Source of the DNA: Halalkalibacter urbisdiaboli
GTDB lineage: Bacteria; Bacillota; Bacilli; Bacillales; Bacillaceae_D
NCBI RefSeq assembly: GCF_002156385.1
Contig: NZ_MVJM01000001.1
Span: 1,428,895-1,492,894, forward strand
Length of the DNA stretch: 64,000 nucleotides
Reading direction: 5' to 3'
How positions within the stretch are numbered: position 1 is the stretch's first letter; every line of letters begins with the position of its first letter. The notes beneath the pieces were generated by a model. That model was not told the origin of the DNA, did no database searches, and was given only the letters and a program-made list of their open reading frames with translations. The position numbers were made by a program, and so were the translations under genes. Shown piece after piece: positions 55,063 to 64,000 of the stretch.

Positions 55063-56363
55063 TATATTTTGCCCTCCTCTTTAAACGATCTGGAGCGACG
55101 GAATTGGAAAAATGCGAAGGTCGCCACAAATACACCCATAACAAGTGATACAACAGCCGCCATACCAAATTGCTGATTAGTAAATGTTAAGTTATACACC
55201 CAAGATATTAATATATCTGTTCCACCAGCACTTTGCCCACGGACAGCCGGGCCTCCTTCATTAAATAGATAAATAATATTAAAGTTATTAAAATTAAACG
55301 AATACTGCATAATTAATAGCGGTGCAGTTGCAAATAGCACATGAGGTAATGTGATTTGTCTAAATTTAGCCCACTTATTTGCACCATCAATATCAGCAGC
55401 TTCATACCAATCTTTAGACACACTTTGTAAAACACCAGTAAACAAAGCAAACACGTACGGGAAGCCAAGCCATACTTGAATAGTAATTAAGGCTGTTCTC
55501 GTCCAAAACGGGTCAGACATCCAACTTATTGGTGAACCAAGGAGCGGAACAATAATGTCACGATTAATCGCTCCAAAGCTTTCGTGGAACATCGAAGAAA
55601 AAATCAAAATCGTAACAAATCCAGGTACAGCCCAAGGTAAAATCATGACTGTTCTTATTACTCTCTTAAACTTAATCCGTTCATCATTTATAATGATTGC
55701 CAAAAACAGGGCTAAAACAATTTGTAGCGTCGTTGCAACAAACGTCCAAATCAACGTCCATGATAAAACGCTTATAAAGGTTTCTCTCCAAACTGGCATT
55801 GTTAGTAAATTTATAAAGTTCTCAAGACCAATCCAATCAAGTAAATTACGTGGCGGAGCATTATAACGACTATAATTTGTAAAGGCTAAAAAGAATAGAA
55901 ATAATAATGGTAAAACGACAGTTAACAACAGCATAAAAAAGCCTGGAAGAACTAAAAAATATGGAAATGTTTTATCATAAGAATGGTGAAATGACTCCTT
56001 TATAGAAGGAATTTTCCAGCCTTCCTTTAATTTTAAAGCATCTTTTCTTGCATCTAATATTGAACCACCATAAACAGTAATAAAAAGTGTAGTTAAAAAT
56101 AAAGCTACGATTCCATTTACAATTAGAAATCGAGAATCTTCTCCTGGTTCAGTGCCTAACGTGACTAAACCCCATAAACCATTTGTAATGAACGGTAATA
56201 ACGCACTTAAAAAGGCTGCACTAAATACAAATAATATGGCACCTTTTATAAATCTTCGGTTATAAAATTGTCCAACGCCTGGGAATACAACGGATAACAG
56301 GGTAGCTAGTAGTACATTATGGTTTGTCTCTGTCTTTTGCGTATCCAAACCTGTATTTGACAC
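55062..56363 (-). CDS. mdxF: Maltodextrin ABC permease (MdxF)
   Basis: A 433-residue MalF-type permease. Extra N-terminal segment (about 20-130) holds three helices with GVGQFYNRRFIKGAILF, as in MdxF; the main six helices follow, with EAA loop YEAADIDGANKWAKFRQITLPHVL about residue 335. I chose a GTG at 56363 (protein MSNTGLDTQKTE), eight bases after GAGGAGG; a TTG nine codons earlier has no site before it. Length equals MdxF of B. subtilis (435). Confidence 0.92.
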   Translation of the reverse strand: MSNTGLDTQKTETNHNVLLATLLSVVFPGVGQFYNRRFIKGAILFVFSAAFLSALLPFITNGLWGLVTLGTEPGEDSRFLIVNGIVALFLTTLFITVYGGSILDARKDALKLKEGWKIPSIKESFHHSYDKTFPYFLVLPGFFMLLLTVVLPLLFLFFLAFTNYSRYNAPPRNLLDWIGLENFINLLTMPVWRETFISVLSWTLIWTFVATTLQIVLALFLAIIINDERIKFKRVIRTVMILPWAVPGFVTILIFSSMFHESFGAINRDIIVPLLGSPISWMSDPFWTRTALITIQVWLGFPYVFALFTGVLQSVSKDWYEAADIDGANKWAKFRQITLPHVLFATAPLLIMQYSFNFNNFNIIYLFNEGGPAVRGQSAGGTDILISWVYNLTFTNQQFGMAAVVSLVMGVFVATFAFFQFRRSRSFKEEGKI

Positions 56364-56431
56364 GGTTGTTCCCTCCTCTTTCCTGGCCAAATTCTAAAAA
56401 CAAGAAAAACTTCACGGTCTTTTCTTATTGA

Positions 56432-56460
56432 AAATACGGGAGGGAGTCCCTCCCGTATTT
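56432..56460 (-). terminator. Intercistronic hairpin between mdxE and mdxF
   Basis: AAATACGGGAGGG and CCCTCCCGTATTT form a perfect 13-bp stem with a 3-nt loop, four bases after the mdxE stop. It would make a partial terminator or RNA-stability element so that the binding protein is made in excess over the permeases, as commonly seen for such operons. Confidence 0.75.
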
Positions 56461-56464
56461 ATCA

Positions 56465-57760
56465 TTATTGTCCTTGAATTGCAATTTGATCTTCAATCTC
56501 TGCAACTGCTTCATCGAGTACGTCTTGGACATCCTCACCTTGTAAGATATGTTGAAGTGCTCCAGCCATTGGATCCCAAACTTGAGACATTTCAGGGATA
56601 TTCGGCATTGGTTCAGCATACTGAGATTGTTCTACAAATGTACCGATATAAGGAGCATCCTGTACGACTGCAGCTTCAGCAACATCTGGGCGAGCTGGGA
56701 TTTCACCAGCACCTTCAAAATAAATTTGCGAGCTTTCTGGGTTAGAGATAAACAATGCAAAATCAGTAGCCCAGTACTGGTTTTCGCTAAATGCTGATAC
56801 TAACCAACCTTTGTTACCTGCAAATGAATCTGGAACTTCACCATTAGAGAACTTAGGAAGTAACGCAACACCTAAATCATCACCTAAAGCTGTTTGGAAG
56901 CCCGGAATAGCCCATGGACCATTTACAACCGCTGCTGCCTTACCAGCTTCAAAGAGAGAAGCCATATTATCATAGTTAATATCTGCAGGCATTAACCCTT
57001 CTTGTACCCAAGATTGAATTAATTCCCCACCTTCAACAGCACCAGCGTTGTTTAAACCAATGTCACTAGAATCTAGGTTACCTGCTTCACCTCCGAAGAT
57101 GTAACCACCAGGACCTGTAATGAATGGTTTAACAAAGTAGAAGTTACCTGCATCTACTAAGAATCCATATTGGTCACCTTGCGTTAATTCTTTTGCTAAT
57201 TCCATAAACTCATCCATTGTTTCTGGAACTTCAGGCATTAAAGCTTTGTTGTAGAAAAGCGCATATGTTTCAATAACAGAAGGAACACCTAATTGGATGC
57301 CTTCAAACTGGAAAGATTCCATTGCATAATCGTAGTACTCGTTATATTTATCTTCTGGAATGTCTAGCTCTGCAGCAAGACCTTGTAAGTAAATATCACC
57401 TGTTCTATCATGCGGCTGGAAGAAAAGGTCTGGACCTGTTCCACTTGGGCCATCTAACGATAGGTTATCTACTTGGTCATCAAAGTTCATAGGAACAATT
57501 TCAATTTCAATTCCTGTTTCATTTGTATAGTTTTCAGCAATTTGTGTTAAAGCTGCTAATTGCTGTTCGTTGTCATTTGCCCACATTTTTAATGAAGCTG
57601 GTTTTTCAGGAACAGTAGCATCCGCTTGCTCATTCGTTTGATTATCAGTTTTTGGAGCTGGAGATCCTTCTCCACCGCCACCATTTCCACCACACGCAAC
57701 AAGTACAATGGACAACATTAACATGAATGCCATCATCAACAATGAAGATTTTCTAAACAT
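56465..57760 (-). CDS. mdxE: Maltodextrin-binding lipoprotein (MdxE)
   Basis: A 431-residue binding protein with lipobox VACGG (Cys about residue 23) and a Gly-rich linker. The core is of the MalE/MdxE type (KMWANDNEQQLAALTQ, DGPSGTGPDLFFQPHDR, LGVPSVIETYALFYNKAL, KGWLVSAFSENQYWA). The transport operon and amylases around it fix the substrate as maltodextrin. AGGGGG precedes the ATG. A cre site and the operator lie upstream. Confidence 0.92.
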   Translation of the reverse strand: MFRKSSLLMMAFMLMLSIVLVACGGNGGGGEGSPAPKTDNQTNEQADATVPEKPASLKMWANDNEQQLAALTQIAENYTNETGIEIEIVPMNFDDQVDNLSLDGPSGTGPDLFFQPHDRTGDIYLQGLAAELDIPEDKYNEYYDYAMESFQFEGIQLGVPSVIETYALFYNKALMPEVPETMDEFMELAKELTQGDQYGFLVDAGNFYFVKPFITGPGGYIFGGEAGNLDSSDIGLNNAGAVEGGELIQSWVQEGLMPADINYDNMASLFEAGKAAAVVNGPWAIPGFQTALGDDLGVALLPKFSNGEVPDSFAGNKGWLVSAFSENQYWATDFALFISNPESSQIYFEGAGEIPARPDVAEAAVVQDAPYIGTFVEQSQYAEPMPNIPEMSQVWDPMAGALQHILQGEDVQDVLDEAVAEIEDQIAIQGQ

Positions 57761-57855
57761 TTGATTTCCCCCTAATGTTTTTAAGTATCATGCACAATAT
57801 TTGATTGTTTCAAACACCCTTCTTCTTTCACTCCCTTAGACAATGCATCGCGTAG

Positions 57856-57867
57856 GCAACCGATTGC
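57856..57867. promoter_or_regulatory. MalR-type operator before mdxE
   Basis: GCAACCGATTGC, identical to the core of the palindrome at 61641-61666 and a typical LacI-family operator shape (GCAA..TTGC). It lies 96 bases before mdxE. Confidence 0.7.
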
Positions 57868-57911
57868 ACAAAGACTGTAAAAAAAAGCGCGATAAAATAG
57901 TATTAAAACTA

Positions 57912-57925
57912 TGAAATCGCTTGCA
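57912..57925. promoter_or_regulatory. cre (CcpA) site before mdxE
   Basis: TGAAATCGCTTGCA matches the cre consensus TGWAANCGNTNNCA at every position. It lies about 150 bases before mdxE, so glucose repression of the module is expected. Confidence 0.8.
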
Positions 57926-57981
57926 CTATAATTAGTATAATCGTTTAATCATAAAATGACAATCATTTTATATGATTTTTT

Positions 57982-59757
57982 TTAATTAATTTTAAATTTT
58001 TCCGTACTTTCTTTCACTCTATTAGCGACACCTTCTAAGCTATTCATATTTCTTAACAATTCAGTTGAATTTTTAATTTGTTCTGATGATGAAACTGTGA
58101 TTTCCTCTGATTTTCCAACTAGATTAGAAGCAGATTCAACAAGGTCTTCTGTTGATGCAGCCACCTCTTGCAGTCCAGCAGAAATTGCTTGAATTGCCTC
58201 GGTTATTTCACGATTATCATTAGTTAAATCTGTTCCTTTTTCGCTTATTTCATTAAAAATATTCAACGCTTGCTCAGAATCCAATACAACCGATTGTACT
58301 ACTTTTTCAAATGCTGAAAATTGTTCCATAAACTGCAGTGTATTTCCTTGAGTCGTTCCGATTATTTGTTTAATTTGCTCCGAAAAGTCATTTGTTTGTT
58401 TAGATAAGCTTCTAATTTCGGTCGCTACAACAGAAAATCCTTTACCAGCTTCACCTGCCCGTGCCGCTTCAATTGAAGCATTTAAAGCCAACAGGTTTGT
58501 TTGACCTGTAATAGTTTCAATATCATTCATAAAACGAGAAACTTCTTCCATGCTCGTCACAACATCTTTCATATTTTCTGAAAGCCGTTTCGTCTCACTC
58601 GCTGCTGCTTTAACCGTTTTACTCATTTCAACAATGAAAGTAGCACCACCCTTAGCATTTTTGCTCATATCTTCCATTTTCTTATTAATAGATACCGCTG
58701 AAACTTCTATATCTTGTGTACTTACAGATGATTGCTCAGTTACCGCAGATATTGAAGTAGCATGCTCTAATTGCTGTTGAGCAGCTTCCCTAAATAAATT
58801 CGCCAGCTCCTTAATCTGAGCCGATGCTTCTTGGTTCGTTTGAGAACGCTTAGCGACATCAGATGCTACAGCAAACATTTCCTTACTCGAATCGATGTTT
58901 GACTGCAATGATGTTATTAATTGGTTAGCCATTATACATAACCCATCATCAATGTCACTGATTTCATCGCGCCTATTCAACTTGCCTTCATAGGTGAAAT
59001 CCCCTTGTTTATACGCTCCAATTCGCTTCACGACTGATTTAATCCCTTTATTTAGATTTCTAGCAAATATAAGGACAATAATAAGTGAGAAAGCTCCAAT
59101 ACTAACAATCGTCAATAGAAGAGTTAACTGACTTTTCTCAAGTGTCTCATTTAATAGTTCACTTCGCTCCTCAAATGACTGTTCCAATAAGGGTTGAATT
59201 CTTTCATGAGCATTTTCAACTGTTTTTAAGGCACCAGTAATTCTTTGAGAGGCATCTGTTCTTATTCGATTGGCTCTATCTCCAACAAATGGTTCTGATA
59301 AAAGATGTTCATAAACATACACGAACTGATTATATCCATCATTTAAATGATTATAATAAGCTTCAAACCCTTTTTGTGACATCATAAATGGTTTAATTTC
59401 TTCTATCTCTTTGCTGACTCTTTCTATATCCGCTTTCAAGCCCCGTGCTCTCGTCTCTACATAACCAACTGTTATTAAATCATATTGAACAAGTCCAATT
59501 TGATTGATGCCATTAATGACATTGGCATACTTATCTTTGATGGCAGCAACTTCATTAAGGTTATGTATCTCCTCTTGCATCGTATTGTTACTTGATAATA
59601 GTAAAATTCCCGAGGCAGAACTAATCATTAAAATACCTAGCACAACAAGCATCAGTTTATGAATTAATAGATAACGAAACTCCCTTTTTTTATTTGTACT
59701 TTGTCTTCCCCATTTATTGTTAACCTTTTTTAGCCACGTACTTATTTTACCCCTCAC
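57982..59757 (-). CDS. Methyl-accepting chemotaxis protein
   Basis: A 591-residue receptor: polar N-terminus, membrane helix about 30-52, a helical extracellular sensor about 55-215, second helix about 218-238, HAMP, and the signalling domain with the tip motif [41 protein letters not shown] (about residue 385-425, given by position). Signalling tip is complete. It starts with GTG 59757 after GGGAG. Lying between mdxE and malL, it may mediate taxis to maltodextrin, directly or through MdxE (inference). Confidence 0.9.
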   Translation of the reverse strand: MRGKISTWLKKVNNKWGRQSTNKKREFRYLLIHKLMLVVLGILMISSASGILLLSSNNTMQEEIHNLNEVAAIKDKYANVINGINQIGLVQYDLITVGYVETRARGLKADIERVSKEIEEIKPFMMSQKGFEAYYNHLNDGYNQFVYVYEHLLSEPFVGDRANRIRTDASQRITGALKTVENAHERIQPLLEQSFEERSELLNETLEKSQLTLLLTIVSIGAFSLIIVLIFARNLNKGIKSVVKRIGAYKQGDFTYEGKLNRRDEISDIDDGLCIMANQLITSLQSNIDSSKEMFAVASDVAKRSQTNQEASAQIKELANLFREAAQQQLEHATSISAVTEQSSVSTQDIEVSAVSINKKMEDMSKNAKGGATFIVEMSKTVKAAASETKRLSENMKDVVTSMEEVSRFMNDIETITGQTNLLALNASIEAARAGEAGKGFSVVATEIRSLSKQTNDFSEQIKQIIGTTQGNTLQFMEQFSAFEKVVQSVVLDSEQALNIFNEISEKGTDLTNDNREITEAIQAISAGLQEVAASTEDLVESASNLVGKSEEITVSSSEQIKNSTELLRNMNSLEGVANRVKESTEKFKIN

Positions 59758-59791
59758 CTACACCCACTCCCTTTTCACTCAAACGAACTCT

Positions 59792-59832
59792 ATCCAAAAG
59801 AAGAATACAATTGGCGTATTCTTCTTTTGGAT
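59792..59832 (-). terminator. Terminator after malL
   Basis: ATCCAAAAGAAGAATAC and GTATTCTTCTTTTGGAT pair perfectly (17 bp) with a 7-nt loop between malL and the receptor gene. The 3' arm is T-rich but no long T-run follows, so strength is uncertain. Confidence 0.65.
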
Positions 59833-59894
59833 ATCAATACTAGTTCACTATACGTAAAATACGATTTATAACATAGAAGCACTGATAGTCTCGT

Positions 59895-61568
59895 TTAGCT
59901 ATTCTCCAGTAAATAAACCCTTGATTCATAAGGTTTTAGTGATATTTCATTCGTTAGTGTCTCCTTAACATCGTAGTTAGATAGTAACAATTTGCTCGAA
60001 TTCGTTTTTATAGTAGAAGATAGTTTAAACGTGCTATTCTCAGCAAATAGATTACTAACAATTAATACTTGTTCGTTGCCAAGAGTTCTTGTATAACCAT
60101 ACACCTGTGGATGCGTTTCATTGACAAGATCATAACGACCATAAACTAGAGCTTCGTAGTTTTTACGAATCTTAATCAATTGTTTATAATAGTTTAAAAT
60201 GGAGTGAGAATCGGTTAACTGTCGTTTTACATTTATTTTTTTATAGTTTGGATTTACACCAATCCAAGGCTTTGCCGTTGAAAAACCAGCATAATCACTA
60301 TCATCCCATTGCATTGGCGTGCGACTATTATCTCGACCATTTTGCCAAATTACATTCATCACTTTCTCATGTGGTCTTCCTTTTGCCGTCTCTATTTTAT
60401 AATAATTAATCATCCCGACATCATTATACTCATCAATTGATTCAAATTTAACATTGGTCATTCCTATCTCTTGACCTTGATAGATAAATGGTGTTCCTTG
60501 CATTAAAAAGTACATCGTTGCTAAGCTTTTTGCACTAACATCATGATACTTTTTATCATTTCCCCAAGTAGATACACTACGCGGTTGGTCATGGTTTTCT
60601 AAAAACAATGCATTCCAGCCATTTTTCTTCTCTAGACCTTTTTGCCACTTTGTTAAAGTAGTTCGAAGTGTGTCTAAATCCACACCACCATTACTCCCTT
60701 TATCCCACAGACCTAAATGCTCAAATTGGAAAATCATATCGAATTTTCCTTTATCCTCACTTACCCAATCATCTGCTTGTTCAATCTTAACCCCATTTGC
60801 CTCGCCGACAGTCATAATGTCATATTTTGAAAAGGTTTCTTCCTTCAACTCAGTTAAAAACTCCTGAATTCCTTCCCTATTCATATGTCCTTCAAATGAT
60901 GGAACATAATCTAGTTTTTTAGGGTTTGGTAAGTCTGGAAGTCCCTTTATTTTTTTGATATGACTAATGGCATCGACTCTAAATCCGTCTATCCCTTTGT
61001 CCAACCACCAGTTAATCATGTCATAAAGAGCAAATCGAACGTCTTTATTTTCCCAATTTAAATCAGGCTGTCTCTCCGAAAAGATGTGCAGAAAATATTG
61101 ATTTGTACTTGGATCAAATTTCCACGCAGAACCCGAGAAAATACTTTCCCAATTATTCGGCTCCTTCCCACCCTTAGCGTCTCTCCAAATATACCAATCC
61201 CGCTTAGGATTGTCTTTCGAAGACTTCGATTCTATGAACCAAGGATGTTCATCAGATGTGTGATTAATAACTAAATCAATAATGAGCTTCATACCCTGCT
61301 TATGAACTTCGTCTAAAAGTTGGTCAAAATCTTCCATCGTTCCAAATTCATCCATAATATCTTGGTAATCAGAAATATCATACCCGTTATCATCATTAGG
61401 GGATTTATACATCGGACAAATCCAAATGACATCAATCCCTAAATCCTTTATATAATCGAGCTTTTCAATCATTCCCTGTAAATCGCCAATCCCATCGCCG
61501 TTACTATCCATAAAACTACGTGGATACACTTGATATGCAACCGCTTCTTTCCACCAAGCCTTTTTCAT
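59895..61568 (-). CDS. malL: Oligo-1,6-glucosidase / alpha-glucosidase, GH13
   Basis: A 557-residue cytoplasmic GH13 enzyme, starting MKKAWWKEAVAYQVYPRSF. Conserved regions: DLVINHTSDEHPWF (region I), GFRVDAISHI (nucleophile Asp, about residue 197), TVGEANGV (acid/base Glu, about 253) and LENHDQPR (region IV, about 320). The pattern fits MalL (sucrase-isomaltase-maltase) of B. subtilis (561 aa). ATG at 61568 is eight bases after AGGAGAG; a GTG three codons upstream is inside that site. It splits short maltodextrin to glucose. Confidence 0.92.
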   Translation of the reverse strand: MKKAWWKEAVAYQVYPRSFMDSNGDGIGDLQGMIEKLDYIKDLGIDVIWICPMYKSPNDDNGYDISDYQDIMDEFGTMEDFDQLLDEVHKQGMKLIIDLVINHTSDEHPWFIESKSSKDNPKRDWYIWRDAKGGKEPNNWESIFSGSAWKFDPSTNQYFLHIFSERQPDLNWENKDVRFALYDMINWWLDKGIDGFRVDAISHIKKIKGLPDLPNPKKLDYVPSFEGHMNREGIQEFLTELKEETFSKYDIMTVGEANGVKIEQADDWVSEDKGKFDMIFQFEHLGLWDKGSNGGVDLDTLRTTLTKWQKGLEKKNGWNALFLENHDQPRSVSTWGNDKKYHDVSAKSLATMYFLMQGTPFIYQGQEIGMTNVKFESIDEYNDVGMINYYKIETAKGRPHEKVMNVIWQNGRDNSRTPMQWDDSDYAGFSTAKPWIGVNPNYKKINVKRQLTDSHSILNYYKQLIKIRKNYEALVYGRYDLVNETHPQVYGYTRTLGNEQVLIVSNLFAENSTFKLSSTIKTNSSKLLLSNYDVKETLTNEISLKPYESRVYLLENS

Positions 61569-61640
61569 CCCAAACACTCTCCTAATTGTTGGCCTATATC
61601 TAAATATCTATTCTTCTCATAAATAATACATAATTTAATA

Positions 61641-61666
61641 ACTTAATGCAACCGATTGCATTAAGT
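61641..61666. promoter_or_regulatory. MalR-type palindrome between malL and the amylase gene
   Basis: A near-perfect palindrome: 11-bp arms (ACTTAATGCAA and TTGCATTAAGT) around CCGA; core GCAACCGATTGC is identical to 57856-57867. It lies between divergent genes and just upstream of a -10-like TATACT at 61669-61674, so it should block both. Confidence 0.8.
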
Positions 61667-61687
61667 GCTATACTTAGTTTATGCTAG

Positions 61688-63484
<1,797 letters not shown>

Positions 63485-63506
63485 CCTCTTTCTTTAAAGA
63501 AAGAGG
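63485..63506 (+). terminator. Palindrome after the amylase gene
   Basis: CCTCTTTCTTTAAAGAAAGA followed by GG is a perfect 22-base palindrome starting one base after the stop codon. There is no T-run, so it may be only a weak terminator or an RNA-stability element. Confidence 0.45.
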
Positions 63507-63536
63507 CTGCCTCAAAAGCCTGAAGTGCCTGCAATA

Positions 63537-63600
63537 GTTCCGTTCGCTACGCGCCTTACGATGAGAAAGATACTCATCGTAAGACATGTAGCGACTCCAC
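63537..63600 (+). repeat. Short dispersed repeat, family 2 copy, with nested hairpin
   Basis: CGCTAC (63545-63550) pairs with GTAGCG (63588-63593) and CTTACGATGAG (63554-63564) pairs with CTCATCGTAAG (63573-63583). It shares CCGTTCGCTnC, ATGAGAAAnA and GTAGCGnCTyC with 39818-39880. Between 63606 and 63670 I see nothing else. Confidence 0.5.
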
Positions 63601-63674
63601 ACATCCCCTTTCTTACGTTTAATGCTATATACATACACCTCCCTCCCCTTTTAAGAATAGGCTATTCAAGGAGA

Positions 63675-63773
63675 GCACTGAAAAACCTTCTTAAGTAACT
63701 CAAAGAAGAAGTAATGGCTTCGCACGTTACTTAAAGGACACTGAAAAAAGGGAAACCCACCCTTTTTCAGTGC
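63675..63773 (+). repeat. Dispersed nested stem-loop element, copy 3
   Basis: GCACTGAAAAA (63675-63685) can pair with TTTTTCAGTGC (63763-63773); CTTAAGTAAC (63690-63699) pairs with GTTACTTAA (63726-63734); a local hairpin CACTGAAAAAAGGG/CCCTTTTTCAGTG (63739-63772) competes with the outer stem. It aligns over about 85 bases with 8915-9000 (minus strand). It lies 30 bases upstream of the last gene. Confidence 0.7.
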
Positions 63774-63802
63774 CCTATATTCAAGTGGGAGGTTGACATA
63801 GT

Positions 63803-64000
63803 ATGGAATTATTAACGTTTGACTTTGACCATATGACCAATTCGGAAAGAAATACTTTAGAAGAATTTTCAAACAAGATGACAAGTTCCGAGAGTCCCTT
63901 TCCTTGTATCCCTGCAACTAAAGGCTTTTCTTTAGGACACTTTCGCTATGGGTTTATTAACGATCCTCGTGAAGAATCCTCTGTAAGAGCCTTTGCTACA
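63803..64000 (+). CDS. YqcI/YcgG-family protein, N-terminal part (partial)
   Basis: The frame is open to the end of the window: 66 residues starting MELLTFDFDHMTNSE. GGGAGGT lies nine bases before the ATG. The segment SPFPCIPATKGFSLGHFRYGFI looks like the N-terminal FPC block of the YqcI/YcgG family (about 240-270 aa), of unknown function, distantly linked to haem-dependent guanitoxin-pathway enzymes. Family call from memory; only a quarter of the gene is visible. Confidence 0.6.
   Translation, partial: MELLTFDFDHMTNSERNTLEEFSNKMTSSESPFPCIPATKGFSLGHFRYGFINDPREESSVRAFAT

Overview
The window looks like a chromosomal segment of a spore-forming member of the Bacillaceae (Bacillus in the broad sense). 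The evidence is low-GC coding DNA, AGGAGG-type ribosome binding sites before nearly every gene, and Bacillus-type genes: glcT-ptsG with its RNA antiterminator, yflJ, mreBH, a TPP riboswitch before thiT, fruRKA, araNPQ, mdxEFG-malL-yvdF, and sporulation-linked proteins resembling KinB, YkvU and YqgT. The species cannot be read from the sequence. I saw no rRNA, tRNA, CRISPR array or prophage.

Layout. 1-8.5 kb: the end of glcT, ptsG with a GlcT-type leader, yflJ and mreBH on the plus strand; then on the minus strand a nitrilase-family amidase, a small unknown protein, a catabolic glutamate dehydrogenase followed by tandem 30-bp hairpin repeats, thiT under a TPP riboswitch, and an S51 peptidase. 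8.6-9.0 kb: debris, with a decayed carbohydrate-binding (CBM6-like) fragment and a dispersed stem-loop element. 9-12.6 kb: the fructose operon fruR-fruK-fruA with a readable promoter and repeated operators. 12.7-25.3 kb: housekeeping and transport genes (ABC-F protein, thiol peroxidase, flippase-like protein, AGCS symporter, EamA transporter with an attenuator-like leader, RluF-type pseudouridine synthase, KinB-like kinase, heterodimeric ABC exporter). 25.5-27 kb: an apparently intact IS3/IS150-type insertion sequence. 27-29.4 kb: a LysM-M14 peptidoglycan peptidase and an orphan TRAP-type binding protein.

29.6-63.5 kb is a carbohydrate-use island made of three ABC-transporter modules. (a) Arabino-oligosaccharide: araN-araP-araQ, a GH51 arabinofuranosidase, a small Cys-rich protein, a YesL-like membrane protein and a second GH51 enzyme, preceded by three AraR-like palindromes and a cre site; a LacI regulator, a sugar-type SDR and an HxlR regulator follow. 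(b) A ThuA / two Gfo-Idh-MocA oxidoreductases / sugar isomerase operon under its own LacI regulator, next to an operon of two permeases, a binding protein, a YesM-like kinase and a YesN-like regulator. This is the best candidate for a little-described pathway, perhaps through 3-keto-sugars. (c) Maltodextrin: mdxE-mdxF-mdxG with a LacI regulator, a chemoreceptor, malL, and a divergent cyclomaltodextrinase-type amylase. A GCAACCGATTGC operator lies before mdxE and between malL and the amylase gene, tying the module together. In each case the proposed logic is import by a lipoprotein-dependent ABC transporter followed by cytoplasmic hydrolysis or oxidation, with local repression plus CcpA control. 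No ATPase gene is present, so the transporters probably share an MsmX-type ATPase encoded elsewhere.

Besides genes, the window holds several families of intergenic hairpin repeats: a nested stem-loop element with copies near 8.9, 17.0 and 63.7 kb and a partial copy at 25.4 kb, a second short family at 39.8 and 63.5 kb, and the tandem 30-bp hairpins at 5.3-5.5 kb.
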